In this document: positions 48,702 through 57,673 of the stretch, one piece after another
Position numbering within the stretch: position 1 is the first letter of the stretch
Layout of the letters: each line of letters opens with the position of its first letter
Made by a program: the position numbers and the translations under genes
DNA from: Caulobacter sp. FWC2
GTDB lineage: Bacteria > Pseudomonadota > Alphaproteobacteria > Caulobacterales > Caulobacteraceae
DNA length: 64,000 bases
Direction: 5' to 3'
NCBI RefSeq assembly: GCF_002742625.1
Contig: NZ_PEBF01000001.1
Coordinates: forward strand, 3,782,001 to 3,846,000
Notes under the pieces: model-generated
The model's database searches: none
Seen by the model: the letters and a program-made list of their open reading frames with translations, nothing else
Told to the model about the DNA's origin: nothing

Positions 48702-49013
48702 ATGGCTCGCAAACTCATCGCCAAAGTTGTCAAGGATCCTACCGCCGAGGCCGATCGCGCCTGGTTCGAGGCCAACCCTGAGCGCCTGTTCCGCCTGCGC
48801 GATCCGGCACCGGTCGAGTTCAAGGACCCGTTGGGCGATCCCGGCGAGGGCTTCTCCTGGCGCGTGCTGATCGCCCGCCTGCCCGACGGCGGTCGCCTGC
48901 GCCTGCCGGTCTCGCTGTCGTGGGAGCTGCACAACGATCACGCCAAGGACCAGCACCTGAAGATCCTGTTCGAGCAGGTCGCCCCGGCCGAGGCCAAGGC
49001 GCGGTTGGGCTGA
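48702..49013 (+). CDS. Hypothetical cytoplasmic protein
   Basis: 103 residues. No domain was recognised. The N-terminal half is basic/acidic mixed (KVVKDPTAEADRAWFEANPERLFRLRD), followed by an ERL-type strand region RVLIARLPDGGRLRLPVSLSWELHNDHAKDQHLKILFEQV. The frame has good codon bias and its start is divergent from the ferredoxin-like gene. The LuxR-type gene starts 8 bp after its stop, suggesting one transcript. Confidence 0.75.
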   Translation: MARKLIAKVVKDPTAEADRAWFEANPERLFRLRDPAPVEFKDPLGDPGEGFSWRVLIARLPDGGRLRLPVSLSWELHNDHAKDQHLKILFEQVAPAEAKARLG

Positions 49014-49021
49014 TCCCGGCC

Positions 49022-49441
49022 ATGCGCGGGGCCCGCACGATCCTCCTGTGGGCCTTGGTCCTGGCGCTGGGCGCCTTCGCGCTGCAGTGGCTGGAATACC
49101 GGTTCGTGACCCGCGCCTTCTCCTGGCAGATCTATGTCGGACTGATCGGCGCGGCCTTCGCGGCCGGCGGAGTCTGGGTCGGCTTCAAGCTGGCGGCCCG
49201 CGCCCGCCCAGAGACTTTCCAGCGCAACGACGCCGCCCTCGCCGCCCTGGGCCTGACCGGCCAGGAGGTGAGGGTTCTGGAGCGCCTGGCCGCCGGCCGT
49301 TCCAACAAGGAGATCGCCCGCGACCTCGGCCTCTCGCCCAACACCGTCAAGACCCACGTCGCCAACCTCTACGCCAAGCTGGAGGTCGGTCGCCGCACCC
49401 AGGCGATCGGCAAGGCGCGCGAGCTGGCCCTGATACCTTGA
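49022..49441 (+). CDS. Membrane-tethered LuxR-type HTH regulator
   Basis: 139 residues from the ATG at 49022. Two hydrophobic segments (about 6-22 and 36-58) precede a C-terminal LuxR-type helix-turn-helix (LTGQEVRVLERLAAGRSNKEIARDLGLSPNTVKTHVANLY, about 77-116). There is no receiver or ligand domain, so signalling may come through the membrane part. It is followed after 115 bp by a DUF4199 membrane protein gene. Confidence 0.88.
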   Translation: MRGARTILLWALVLALGAFALQWLEYRFVTRAFSWQIYVGLIGAAFAAGGVWVGFKLAARARPETFQRNDAALAALGLTGQEVRVLERLAAGRSNKEIARDLGLSPNTVKTHVANLYAKLEVGRRTQAIGKARELALIP

Positions 49442-49556
49442 CCCTCCGCCGATAGGGCGAAACTGTTGAACTCACCCGTTTGGGCGATACCGCTTTGGCC
49501 AAAAGAGCGGGCAGCCTCGGGACGCGTCGCAGGGGGCGGCGCGGAGGAGGAGTTCC

Positions 49557-50075
49557 ATGCAACGCACCATCGTGACCTACGGGCTGATCTCGGGCGTCAT
49601 CATCATCCTGGGCATGATCGCCACCATCGTCTTCTCGGCCCAGCACAGCCTGTGGCTGGGCTATCTGATCATGCTGGTCGGGCTTTCCGCGATCCTGCTG
49701 GCGATCAAGTCGCATCGCGACAAGGTGCTGGGCGGTGTGATCAAGTTCTGGCCGGCTTTCCTAATCGGCCTGGGCGTCGCCGTGGTCGCCGGAATCGCCT
49801 ATGTCGCCATCTGGGAGGCCTATCTGGCCATAACCCACTACCGCTTCATGGACGAGTACACGGCCAGCATCCTGGCCTCGAAGAAGGCCGAGGGACTCTC
49901 CGGCGCGGCCTACGCCAAGCTCGCCGCCGAAATGGCCGAGATGAAGAAGAGCTACGCCAACCCGCTCTACCGGATGCCGATGACCTTCATCGAGATCTTC
50001 CCGGTGGGCCTGCTGGTCGCCCTGGTCAGCGCCGCCCTGGTCCGCAATCCGCGTTTCCTGCCGGCCAAGGCCTAG
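49557..50075 (+). CDS. DUF4199 integral membrane protein
   Basis: 172 residues with about four transmembrane helices (around 6-25, 34-48, 63-85 and 147-162) and a periplasmic or cytosolic loop between helices 3 and 4 (YRFMDEYTASILASKKAEG...). It is a member of DUF4199, of unknown function. AGGAGGAG lies just before the ATG. It is next to a membrane-tethered HTH regulator, so the two may form a sensing pair (inference). Its stop overlaps the converging gene by 4 bp. Confidence 0.85.
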   Translation: MQRTIVTYGLISGVIIILGMIATIVFSAQHSLWLGYLIMLVGLSAILLAIKSHRDKVLGGVIKFWPAFLIGLGVAVVAGIAYVAIWEAYLAITHYRFMDEYTASILASKKAEGLSGAAYAKLAAEMAEMKKSYANPLYRMPMTFIEIFPVGLLVALVSAALVRNPRFLPAKA

Positions 50076-51616
50076 AGCCTCGTCACCCGCACCGCCATCC
50101 ACGGCCGGCCGGGCAGCGCCACGGTCGGCCGATCGGGGTCGTGGAGGAAGTAGGCGTCCTTCTTGCCCATGACGAAGACGCCCTCGGCCGGTGTCACGGT
50201 CATGTTCCAGGTGTCGAGCACCTCGACCTGGAAACGCTCGCCGCCCTTCAGCTCGTCCTTGGGCAGGGCCACGGCCCATTCCGTCGGCGCGGCCTCGCCG
50301 AAATAGCGCAGGTAGTACGACCCGGCCTTGCCGCCCAGGTGCTGGTCCCACCACTTGTCGATCGGCTCCAGGCCTGGCGCCGGACACGCTTCCATCACGC
50401 TTCTCAGGAAAGCCAGGCGTGGCGTGCTCTCGCCGTGCAGCTTTCCGCCCTTGGCGGTCCAGCCGTCGTCACCCTTGTAGATCTCTCCGTGGCCGACATA
50501 GGTCCCGGCGACCAGCCCGTGCCAGAAGCGCTCGACCATCCCCTCGGGCTTGAGGTCGCCCCATCGCTTGTCGATGTCGCCCTCGTAGCGGACCTCCTCG
50601 TAGATCACCGGCTTCTTCCAGACGCTGCGCAGGATCTCGGCCCGCGTGTCGTCCAACACCGCCGCGCCGTTCTGGATGCTGGCGTGGGAGATCCACGACC
50701 GGCCGTTGTCGTAGAACTCCCGCCAGTTGTGGATCGAGCACAGGCGGCCGTATGGGTCCTCGGCCTTGATCAGCTGGCCGAGGCGCTCGAAGTCGGCGAC
50801 CGACTTGGCCTTCACCAGGTCCCACTCGTTGGCCAGCGACCACCAGACGTTCGAGAAGCTGGCGAACCGGGCGACCATGTAGCGGACATAACGGTCGTCG
50901 CGCGCCGGAGTCATGGCGTGCCAGCCGGTCTTCTCGTCATAGGGATGGAACAGGATCAGGTCGGCCTGGACGCCCTGCTCGCCCAGCCGCTGGACGCGGT
51001 CCTCGAGGCGGCGGAAATAGGCGGGGTTCAGACGGTCGTAGTCCCAACCCTCCCCGACTTTTTCAAACGGATAGATCGGCTCGCCCGGCACGTTCGGGAA
51101 GACGCACATGCGCATCTTGTTGAACGGAGAGGCCTTCAGCGTGGCCAGGGTCTGGTCGCAGAGGGCGTCGCTCTGCTGGGCCCAGGCATAGGCCGTGGTG
51201 CCGACCTGCCGGTAGGGCGTCCCATCGGCATGGGCGAAGTGGTAGCCACCCGTCACGCGCAGCGGGCCATGCTCGCCGGGGCGCGGCGCGACGGCGGTGA
51301 CCGTTCCGGCCTGGCCGTTCAGCGCCTTGACCACGCTCGTCGTCCGCCAGCGCCAGACGCCCTCGCTCGGCGGGCTGAAGCGCACGCGCCACGTCCCGTC
51401 GCCGTCGTAGAAGCCCCTCGCCTTCAGCGTGGTCTTGCCGTCGGTTAAGGCTGCGGTCAGCGCGACGTCGAACGGATTGCCGGGAACGGGCGCCTTCAGG
51501 GCGATCTCGTGCACGCCCCATCGCGGGACGGCGGAACCCCGCGCCAAGGCCGGCGCGGCGATGAAGGCCAGGCCCAGGCCCGTGGCGGCCCGGCGGGTCA
51601 GAAGCGGAGAACGCAT
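50072..51616 (-). CDS. DUF5060/DUF4038-type putative glycoside hydrolase, exported
   Basis: 514 residues from the ATG at 51616. An RR-type signal (LLTRRAATGLGLAFIAAPALA) suggests Tat export. An N-terminal beta-sandwich of DUF5060 type (about 30-120, RWGVHEIALKAPVPGNPFDV) is followed by a TIM-barrel-like domain; the NEWDLV segment carries a candidate acid/base Glu and EEVRYEG a candidate nucleophile Glu. It probably cleaves a plant polysaccharide in the periplasm. It converges with the DUF4199 gene with a 4-bp overlap. Confidence 0.85.
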   Translation of the reverse strand: MRSPLLTRRAATGLGLAFIAAPALARGSAVPRWGVHEIALKAPVPGNPFDVALTAALTDGKTTLKARGFYDGDGTWRVRFSPPSEGVWRWRTTSVVKALNGQAGTVTAVAPRPGEHGPLRVTGGYHFAHADGTPYRQVGTTAYAWAQQSDALCDQTLATLKASPFNKMRMCVFPNVPGEPIYPFEKVGEGWDYDRLNPAYFRRLEDRVQRLGEQGVQADLILFHPYDEKTGWHAMTPARDDRYVRYMVARFASFSNVWWSLANEWDLVKAKSVADFERLGQLIKAEDPYGRLCSIHNWREFYDNGRSWISHASIQNGAAVLDDTRAEILRSVWKKPVIYEEVRYEGDIDKRWGDLKPEGMVERFWHGLVAGTYVGHGEIYKGDDGWTAKGGKLHGESTPRLAFLRSVMEACPAPGLEPIDKWWDQHLGGKAGSYYLRYFGEAAPTEWAVALPKDELKGGERFQVEVLDTWNMTVTPAEGVFVMGKKDAYFLHDPDRPTVALPGRPWMAVRVTRL

Positions 51617-51654
51617 GGCCACAGTAGCGAGGCCATGCCTGGATTCTGCAAGCC

Positions 51655-53730
51655 TTAAGCCGCCTGCAGCTGCTGCTTGACCCGCTCGGCCAGGGTCTTG
51701 ATGTCGATCGGCTTGGGCAGGAAGGTCACGCCCGTCTCGCCTTCCAGCAGGTCGCTGAACTCGGCCTCGGCATAGCCGGAGATGAACATCACCGGCGCAT
51801 TGCCCAGATAGCCGCGCGCCTTCTTGAGCAAGGTCGGGCCATCGATGCCGGGCATGATCACGTCGGAGATCAGTAGGTCAATCGTACCGGCGTGCTCCTC
51901 GGCGATCAGCAGGGCCTCCTCGCCGTCGGCGGCTTCCAGCACCTCGTAGCCACGGGCGCGCAGCAGGCGGGCGGCTACGCTGCGGACAGCGTCTTCGTCC
52001 TCGACGAACAGGATGCGGCCGGCGCCGGACAGGTCGCGCGCGGCGCGCGGCTTGACCGGCTCCGCAGCGGCCTGGGCGGCAATAACGCCGGCCGGGGCGT
52101 CGTAGATCGGCAGGAAGATGCGGAAGGCCGCGCCTTCGCCCGGACGGCTGTGGACGTGGATCCAGCCGTCGCTCTGCTTGACGATGCCATAGACCGTGGC
52201 CAGGCCCAGGCCCGTGCCCTCGCCCACCGGCTTGGTGGTGAAGAACGGGTCGAAGATCTTGCCCATCACGTCGGGCGGGATCCCCGGACCGTCGTCGGAC
52301 ACCTCGATGAAGGCGACGTCGCTCTCGGCGGCCGGGAAGCCCAGGCCGATGGCTTCGTCGCGGGTCAGGCGGGCGGTACGGATGCGCACGATGCCGCCGC
52401 CCTTGGCCGCGCGAACGGCGTCGCGGGCGTTGACGGCCAGGTTCATGACCGCCGTCTCGAGCTGGCTCTTGTCGGCGCGCACCTTCGGCAGGTCACGGCC
52501 GTAGTCGGTGATCAGCTTGACGTCTTCGCGCAGCAGGCGGCGCAGCAGGACCTCGAACTCCGAGATCAGCTCGCCCAGGTCCAGCACCTCGCGCTGAACG
52601 GTCTGCTTGCGCGAGAAGGCCAGCAGCTTGCGGACCAGGTCGGCGGCGCGCACGCCGGTCTGACGGATTTCGTTCAGGCCCTCGTAGGAGGGGTCGCCGA
52701 CGGGGTGACGGTGCAGCAGTTCGTCCAGGCGCAGCTGGATGGCGGTCAGCAGGTTGTTGAAGTCGTGGGCGACGCCGCCGGCCAGCTGACCGATGGCCTG
52801 CATCTTCTGCGACTGAGCCAGCTGAAGCTCCATCTGCTTCTGCTCGGATACGTCGATCATGTAGGCGACGACGCGGCCCTCGGCGCGGTAGAGATAGAGA
52901 TGGGCGATGCGGGTCTGGTCGCGGGCCAGGCGCACCTCGAAGGGGCCGGCCTTGCCCTCGTTCAGGCGGGTCTCGGCCTCGGCGCGCGTGGTCGCGTCGA
53001 TCAGGTCGCCGAACACCATGCCGGCCTTGCCGCCAGTCATGGTCGTCAGGGCCGGATTGACCTCCAGCACTCTCGACTTGAAGGGCTCCAGCCCCTCCAG
53101 CAGCGCCGCGCCGAACGGGGAGGCGCCCGCGAAGGCGTCCAGGGTGGTGGGCGGCGGGGCGACGCGCTCGGCGACCGGCGCGGCCTCCAGGGTCTCAACG
53201 GCACGCTGCGGCTCGACGATAGGCGTCAGGCGGATCAGCAGGCGACCGCCGGCCAGGCGCGAGACGTTGGCGGTGTGGTCCACGCCGCTGGCGCGCAGCA
53301 CGCCCTGCGCCATCTCGCCCTTGCGGGCCTGGACCAGGGCGGCGAACAGGCTGGAGCCGGCCACGCCCTTGGGCAGGCGCCGCTGGTCGCCCATCACCTC
53401 GCGCCAGGACAGGTTGGCGGCGAGCAGGCGACCGTCCGGCGCGGCCAGGGCCGCAGGCTCGCTCAAGGCGTCGATGAAGTCCTCTGCCTGGTCGACATCA
53501 CCGCCCGACACGGCCGAGCCGCGGATAGCCACCAGCCCGAGGATCGCCACGCCGGCGACACCCAGAAGCAGCAGCAAGCCGGCCAGGGTCACCGGTCCGG
53601 CTTTCAGCGCCGGCGCCACGGCGAAGGCGGCCGCGCCCACGAAAAATACCGCCGCGCCCGCCAGCCACGGATCGAAGCGCCGGCGCGGCGCGCCAGTCGA
53701 AGCTTTGTCCTGAAGCTGGAAATCGGCCAT
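51655..53730 (-). CDS. cckA: Cell-cycle hybrid histidine kinase CckA
   Basis: 691 residues. Two N-terminal helices (about 23-40 and 47-68) are followed by two PAS domains (about 78-170 and 200-300), HisKA with His322 ([11 protein letters not shown]), an HATPase domain ([14 protein letters not shown]) and a receiver with Asp623 ([13 protein letters not shown]). In Caulobacter CckA feeds phosphate through ChpT to CtrA and CpdR and switches to phosphatase mode in response to c-di-GMP and DivL. It is the gene after flhB, with a 103-bp gap containing its own promoter region. Confidence 0.98.
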   Translation of the reverse strand: MADFQLQDKASTGAPRRRFDPWLAGAAVFFVGAAAFAVAPALKAGPVTLAGLLLLLGVAGVAILGLVAIRGSAVSGGDVDQAEDFIDALSEPAALAAPDGRLLAANLSWREVMGDQRRLPKGVAGSSLFAALVQARKGEMAQGVLRASGVDHTANVSRLAGGRLLIRLTPIVEPQRAVETLEAAPVAERVAPPPTTLDAFAGASPFGAALLEGLEPFKSRVLEVNPALTTMTGGKAGMVFGDLIDATTRAEAETRLNEGKAGPFEVRLARDQTRIAHLYLYRAEGRVVAYMIDVSEQKQMELQLAQSQKMQAIGQLAGGVAHDFNNLLTAIQLRLDELLHRHPVGDPSYEGLNEIRQTGVRAADLVRKLLAFSRKQTVQREVLDLGELISEFEVLLRRLLREDVKLITDYGRDLPKVRADKSQLETAVMNLAVNARDAVRAAKGGGIVRIRTARLTRDEAIGLGFPAAESDVAFIEVSDDGPGIPPDVMGKIFDPFFTTKPVGEGTGLGLATVYGIVKQSDGWIHVHSRPGEGAAFRIFLPIYDAPAGVIAAQAAAEPVKPRAARDLSGAGRILFVEDEDAVRSVAARLLRARGYEVLEAADGEEALLIAEEHAGTIDLLISDVIMPGIDGPTLLKKARGYLGNAPVMFISGYAEAEFSDLLEGETGVTFLPKPIDIKTLAERVKQQLQAA

Positions 53731-53833
53731 GGGCGGGGTTGTTACCTTTGTTACGGCAAAGCCGCGACTCACCTGTAATCGGAGAAACAATAGCCTTTCC
53801 CGAGCGGTAGGTCAGTTTTCTGGAAATTGAGTG

Positions 53834-54943
53834 TTAGAGAGGACGCGCGCGCTGCCCGGCGCCGCCCCCAGCCCGTGTCTGGGGCTTCTTGCCGTTCATG
53901 ATGAAGCTGATGACCTTGGCGACGGCTTCGAAGTGTTCGACCGGGATTTCCTGGTCGATTTCGACGCTGGCGTAGAGAGCGCGGGCCAGGGGCGGATCCT
54001 CCAGCACCGGCACGCCGTGCTCCTCGGCCAGGGCGCGGATCTTCAGGGCCAGCTCGTCGACGCCCTTGGCCACGCACATCGGCGCGGGCGTCTCGCCGGC
54101 CTCGTACTTCAGCGCGACGGCGTAGTGGGTCGGGTTCATGACGACCACGGTCGCCTTGGGCACGGCCTGCATCATCCGCTGGCGCGAGCGCTGCATCTGG
54201 ATCTGACGGCGCTTGCCCTTGATGTGCGGGTCGCCGTCCGACTGCTTGAACTCGTCCTTGACCTCCTGAAGGGTCATGCGCATGCGGTTCATGAACCGGA
54301 TCCGCTGCCAGAAGTAGTCGAAGGCGGCGGTGGCGACCAGGAAGATGATCACCATGATCAGCAGCTTCTTGGACAGCTTCAGCGCCTCGGGAATCAGCAG
54401 CGATACGTCCATGCCGACCAGGTTGCGCACCTCGCCGACATTGGGCTTCAGCACCATCCAGGCGATGAAGGCCGTGACGCCGATCTTCAGGACCGACTTG
54501 GCGAACTGCACCATCCCGTCCATGCCGAAGATCCGCCCCAGGCCCTTCATCACGTCCAGCTTGCTGAAATCGGGCTTGAGCTTGTCCGGCGTCAGCATGA
54601 AGCCGGTCTGCGAGACGTTGGCGATCACGCCCAGGGTGGCGGTGACGATCATCACCAGCAGCAGCGGCGGCATGGCGGCCATCACCGCCTGCTTCATGAT
54701 CAGCACGGCCCCGCCGCTGGAGATCTCGATGGTGCCGGCGTGGGCGATGAACGGATAGAGCGCGCTCATCAGGTCGCGCGTCAACCAGCCGCCGGCGATC
54801 AGGATCACCGAGACCGCGCCGGCCAGCGAGGCCAGCTGCGGGATATCCGCCGACTTGACGACGTCGCCCTTGGCGCGGGCGTCCGATAGCTTCTTGGCTG
54901 ACGGTTCTTCTGTTTTCGACTCGGGATCTGAATCTTCCGCCAT
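53834..54943 (-). CDS. flhB: Flagellar export apparatus protein FlhB
   Basis: 369 residues. Four transmembrane helices in the first two-thirds and a cytoplasmic C-terminal domain with the self-cleavage motif NPTH at 270-273, conserved in all FlhB proteins. FlhB gates substrate specificity switching of the flagellar type III export machine, from rod/hook to filament. It is the third gene of the fliQ-fliR-flhB operon and starts 9 bp after fliR. Confidence 0.98.
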   Translation of the reverse strand: MAEDSDPESKTEEPSAKKLSDARAKGDVVKSADIPQLASLAGAVSVILIAGGWLTRDLMSALYPFIAHAGTIEISSGGAVLIMKQAVMAAMPPLLLVMIVTATLGVIANVSQTGFMLTPDKLKPDFSKLDVMKGLGRIFGMDGMVQFAKSVLKIGVTAFIAWMVLKPNVGEVRNLVGMDVSLLIPEALKLSKKLLIMVIIFLVATAAFDYFWQRIRFMNRMRMTLQEVKDEFKQSDGDPHIKGKRRQIQMQRSRQRMMQAVPKATVVVMNPTHYAVALKYEAGETPAPMCVAKGVDELALKIRALAEEHGVPVLEDPPLARALYASVEIDQEIPVEHFEAVAKVISFIMNGKKPQTRAGGGAGQRARPL

Positions 54944-54952
54944 GCCGCGCCC

Positions 54953-55708
54953 CTAGTTGAACACGGCGAGAAGTTCGCGGTAGCGGTCGGTCCAGACCAT
55001 GGCGATGCCGCCCAGCGACAGCGCCAGCAGGGACAGGCCCAGGATCACGCTGAGCGGCGAGGTCACGAAGAAGATCTGGAAGGCGGGCATGACCCGGCCG
55101 ACCAGGCCCGTGGCCAGGTTGAAGACCAGCGAGAACACGATCACCGGCGCGGCCAACTGGATGCCCAGCGAGAACGACTGCGCCACCGTCCGCACCGCCA
55201 GGGTGACCGCGTCGTTGATCGGCACGGCGCGGGTGAACGGGAAGATCGTGTACGACTTGACGATCGCGCCGATGAACAGGTGATGCAGGCCCGTGGCCAT
55301 GATCAGGGTCAGGCCCATCATCGACAGGAAGCTGGCCACCGCCGTGCTGGAGCCCTGCATCGAGGGGTTCACGCTCTGGGCGAAGGACAGGGTGGTCTGC
55401 ATCGAGATGATTTCACCGGCCGTGGTCAGCGAGCTCATGAACAGCCGCAGCACCGAGCCGATCATCAGGCCGATCAGGATCTCGTGGATCACCCCGCCGA
55501 CCAGGCCGCCCAGGGTGTTCGGGATCGGCGGCACGGTGTTCTGCACCAGCGGCCCCAGCAGCAGGGCCATCAGCAGGGCGAAGGCCAGGCGCACGCGCGG
55601 CGGCACCGACTGCTCGCCGATGCCCGGCATGGTCATGACCATGGCCCCGACCCGCGCGAAGACGAGGCCGGCGACATAGACCTGGAACGCCGTGGCGAAG
55701 GAGTTCAC
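54953..55708 (-). CDS. fliR: Flagellar export apparatus protein FliR
   Basis: 251 residues with the typical FliR/EscT hydrophobic pattern of about six helices (FATAFQVYVAGLVFARVGAMVMTMPGIG; MGLTLIMATGLHHLFIGAI). FliR is part of the FliPQR channel at the core of the flagellar export gate. It is the second gene in the operon with fliQ (21 bp before it) and flhB (9 bp after it). Confidence 0.98.
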   Translation of the reverse strand: MNSFATAFQVYVAGLVFARVGAMVMTMPGIGEQSVPPRVRLAFALLMALLLGPLVQNTVPPIPNTLGGLVGGVIHEILIGLMIGSVLRLFMSSLTTAGEIISMQTTLSFAQSVNPSMQGSSTAVASFLSMMGLTLIMATGLHHLFIGAIVKSYTIFPFTRAVPINDAVTLAVRTVAQSFSLGIQLAAPVIVFSLVFNLATGLVGRVMPAFQIFFVTSPLSVILGLSLLALSLGGIAMVWTDRYRELLAVFN

Positions 55709-55729
55709 CTTAAGGCCCCTGCCCTTCCG

Positions 55730-55993
55730 CTACATGCCTGCGATGCGGGCGGCGATCTGGCGCATGAAGCCGCTCATCAGCGCGCCCATCATCGGCAGGA
55801 AGATCAGCAGCGACACAAAGATGGCGACGATCTTTGGGGCGTAGACCAGGGTCTGTTCCTGGATCTGGGTCAGAGCCTGGAACAGGCCAATGGCGACGCC
55901 GATCACCAGGCCGACGATCAGGCACGGGGCGCACAGCTGAAGCGTCAGCCAGATCGCGTCCCGGCCGACATCAAGAACCTCTGCGCCCGTCAT
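55730..55993 (-). CDS. fliQ: Flagellar export apparatus protein FliQ
   Basis: 87 residues with two long helices (about 16-38 and 53-75), the size of all FliQ proteins. It is part of the FliPQR export channel. It is the first gene of the fliQ-fliR-flhB operon. In Caulobacter this promoter is a class II flagellar promoter activated by CtrA, and a near-perfect CtrA site lies about 70 bp upstream here. Confidence 0.97.
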   Translation of the reverse strand: MTGAEVLDVGRDAIWLTLQLCAPCLIVGLVIGVAIGLFQALTQIQEQTLVYAPKIVAIFVSLLIFLPMMGALMSGFMRQIAARIAGM

Positions 55994-56061
55994 GCGAAGC
56001 CTCGTGGGAATCGGCCCTACTGGCCGCGTTGTTTCGAGGCCCGAAGATGGGCGAAATATGG

Positions 56062-56076
56062 TTAACAGGGCGTTAG
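56062..56076. promoter_or_regulatory. CtrA-type site in the fliQ promoter
   Basis: TTAA at 56062-56065, seven bases, TTAG at 56073-56076 (one mismatch to TTAA-N7-TTAA; read on the minus strand as CTAA-N7-TTAAC). Direct CtrA activation of fliQ is established in Caulobacter crescentus. Confidence 0.8.
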
Positions 56077-56128
56077 GGGTTGTGGTCTGGGCGGCGGGGA
56101 AACCGGGAGCGCGACGGTGGGTCGCGGG

Positions 56129-57181
56129 CTATCCGAAGATGATGCGGCTGCCCACGACCGTGCGGAAGACCTGGTCGGGCATCTGGGCGATAGCGGGGGC
56201 GATGAAGGCCTCGCCCGTACAGTGCCCGGGCAGGATGAAGTCCGGCTTCAGCGCCTGCATCATCGCTAAGGTCTGGAGCGCTTGCTGCGGCGTCTGAGGT
56301 GGCACGAGATGAAAGCCGCCGATAATCGCATGGATCTTGTCGATCCCTGAGGAGGCCTGCGCGGCCCGTACGGTGTTGATGATGCCCCGGTGGCTGCACG
56401 AGCCGATCACCACCAAGCCCCTGCCCTTGAGATGGAAGGCTGTTCCTAGTTCATGGACGGCGTCGTCGACGAAGAAGTCGAGATCGCGCCGGTCGGCATC
56501 GAGTTCGGCGCGGCGGCAACCCTGGCCGGGCAGCATGGCCGTCGGCACCTTCGGCCGTTCAGACGAGACGAACGGGATCCGGCCGGTCGTGAAGCCGATG
56601 CCGGCGACGTCTTGTGGCGTGGACGTAACGCGCAGGTCGATGCCCGCCGCGATCAGGTCAGCCTTTTCCAATTGTCCAAAGCTAGGCCCGTCTGGCGAGA
56701 CCCCGCGCAACCGGCCGCAGAAAGCTTCCTCGCCGCCGACATAGAGCGGCGTGCCGCGCTTGACACGCCCGACTAGGGCGGCGAGCCCGCCAAAGTGATC
56801 GTAGTGGCCGTGGCTGAGCACCATGGCGTCGATCGTCACGGGGTCGACGCCCAGGAGAGCCATATTGGAAGCGAGCGCTTCGGGCGTGTAGCCGAAATCG
56901 ATCAGCGCCCGATGGCGCGCACCGGCATTGACCGCGTCGGCCAGGACCGAATAGCCCCACTCGCCGCGCAGGGTGAGCTTATAGGATGAGGCCGCGCGCT
57001 CGGGCGGCAGGATCTTCATTCCCGGACGCTCGACCGACGTCGCGAAGCTGGAGACCGTGCTGTCGGCGAGCAGCGTGAGGGCCAGGCGATCGATCTCGGG
57101 AACGACGATCGGCGCGGTCGCGCCTGACTGAGGCGCGACCATGGCCAGACTCGAGGCCAAAATCATTCGACGCGTTAGCAT
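56129..57181 (-). CDS. Metallo-beta-lactamase-fold hydrolase, exported
   Basis: 350 residues from the ATG at 57181. An RR-containing signal (MLTRRMILASSLAMVAPQSGA) suggests Tat export. The zinc motif is SHGHYDHFGG (His124, His126, Asp128, His129), with late GSCSHRG and GHCTG contributing further ligands. It belongs to the MBL-fold clade annotated as 7,8-dihydropterin-6-methyl-beta-ribofuranosylaminobenzene 5'-phosphate synthase-like, but an exported location makes that name unlikely to reflect function. It stands alone upstream of fliQ. Confidence 0.85.
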   Translation of the reverse strand: MLTRRMILASSLAMVAPQSGATAPIVVPEIDRLALTLLADSTVSSFATSVERPGMKILPPERAASSYKLTLRGEWGYSVLADAVNAGARHRALIDFGYTPEALASNMALLGVDPVTIDAMVLSHGHYDHFGGLAALVGRVKRGTPLYVGGEEAFCGRLRGVSPDGPSFGQLEKADLIAAGIDLRVTSTPQDVAGIGFTTGRIPFVSSERPKVPTAMLPGQGCRRAELDADRRDLDFFVDDAVHELGTAFHLKGRGLVVIGSCSHRGIINTVRAAQASSGIDKIHAIIGGFHLVPPQTPQQALQTLAMMQALKPDFILPGHCTGEAFIAPAIAQMPDQVFRTVVGSRIIFG

Positions 57182-57293
57182 GACGGGCCCTCCAGACGGA
57201 AAGCCTATCGCGTGGATCGGCTCAACCGCTAGGGGCAATCCGCTTCCGGTCGCTGATGCAACCTCGGAGCGGAGAAAGTTGACGCTTAGGACC

Positions 57294-57596
57294 TTAGCGA
57301 ATGCGAATCCGCACCGGCACCTGGATGTACGACCCCGCGCGGCTCTTGCCGTCCGGGCCCAGCAGGTCGACCTGGGTTTGCGAGATCATCGACAGGGCGG
57401 CTTGGCCGACGCCGAGGTCGTTCGGGCTCTCTTCTTGCACCGTGCAGGCGGTCAGGTAGCCGTCCTGCTTGACCATGCAGTTCAGTAGGGCGACGGCGAC
57501 GCGCGGCTCGGACACGGGGGTCAGCAGGTTCGACGGAGCCTTGGCTTGGGCCGGGGTGGCGACGACGGCGGCGGCGAGAGCGAGCAGAGCAATCAC
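57294..57596 (-). CDS. TonB C-terminal-like periplasmic protein
   Basis: 100 residues from a GTG at 57596. A short Sec signal ends ATPAQA (about residue 18). The rest resembles a TonB C-terminal domain: MVKQDGYLTACTVQEESPNDLGVGQAAL then a late beta strand VPVRIRIR. A full TonB has an N-terminal membrane helix and a Pro-rich linker, both absent here, so it may be a stand-alone periplasmic partner. Its function is unknown. Confidence 0.75.
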   Translation of the reverse strand: MIALLALAAAVVATPAQAKAPSNLLTPVSEPRVAVALLNCMVKQDGYLTACTVQEESPNDLGVGQAALSMISQTQVDLLGPDGKSRAGSYIQVPVRIRIR

Positions 57597-57673
57597 GAGT
57601 TCATCCCTTACTTATCTTTGTTGGCCGGCCTTCCGCCGCCCCTTCTCCCGCTTTGGGAGTGTTCCGTTTCGGA

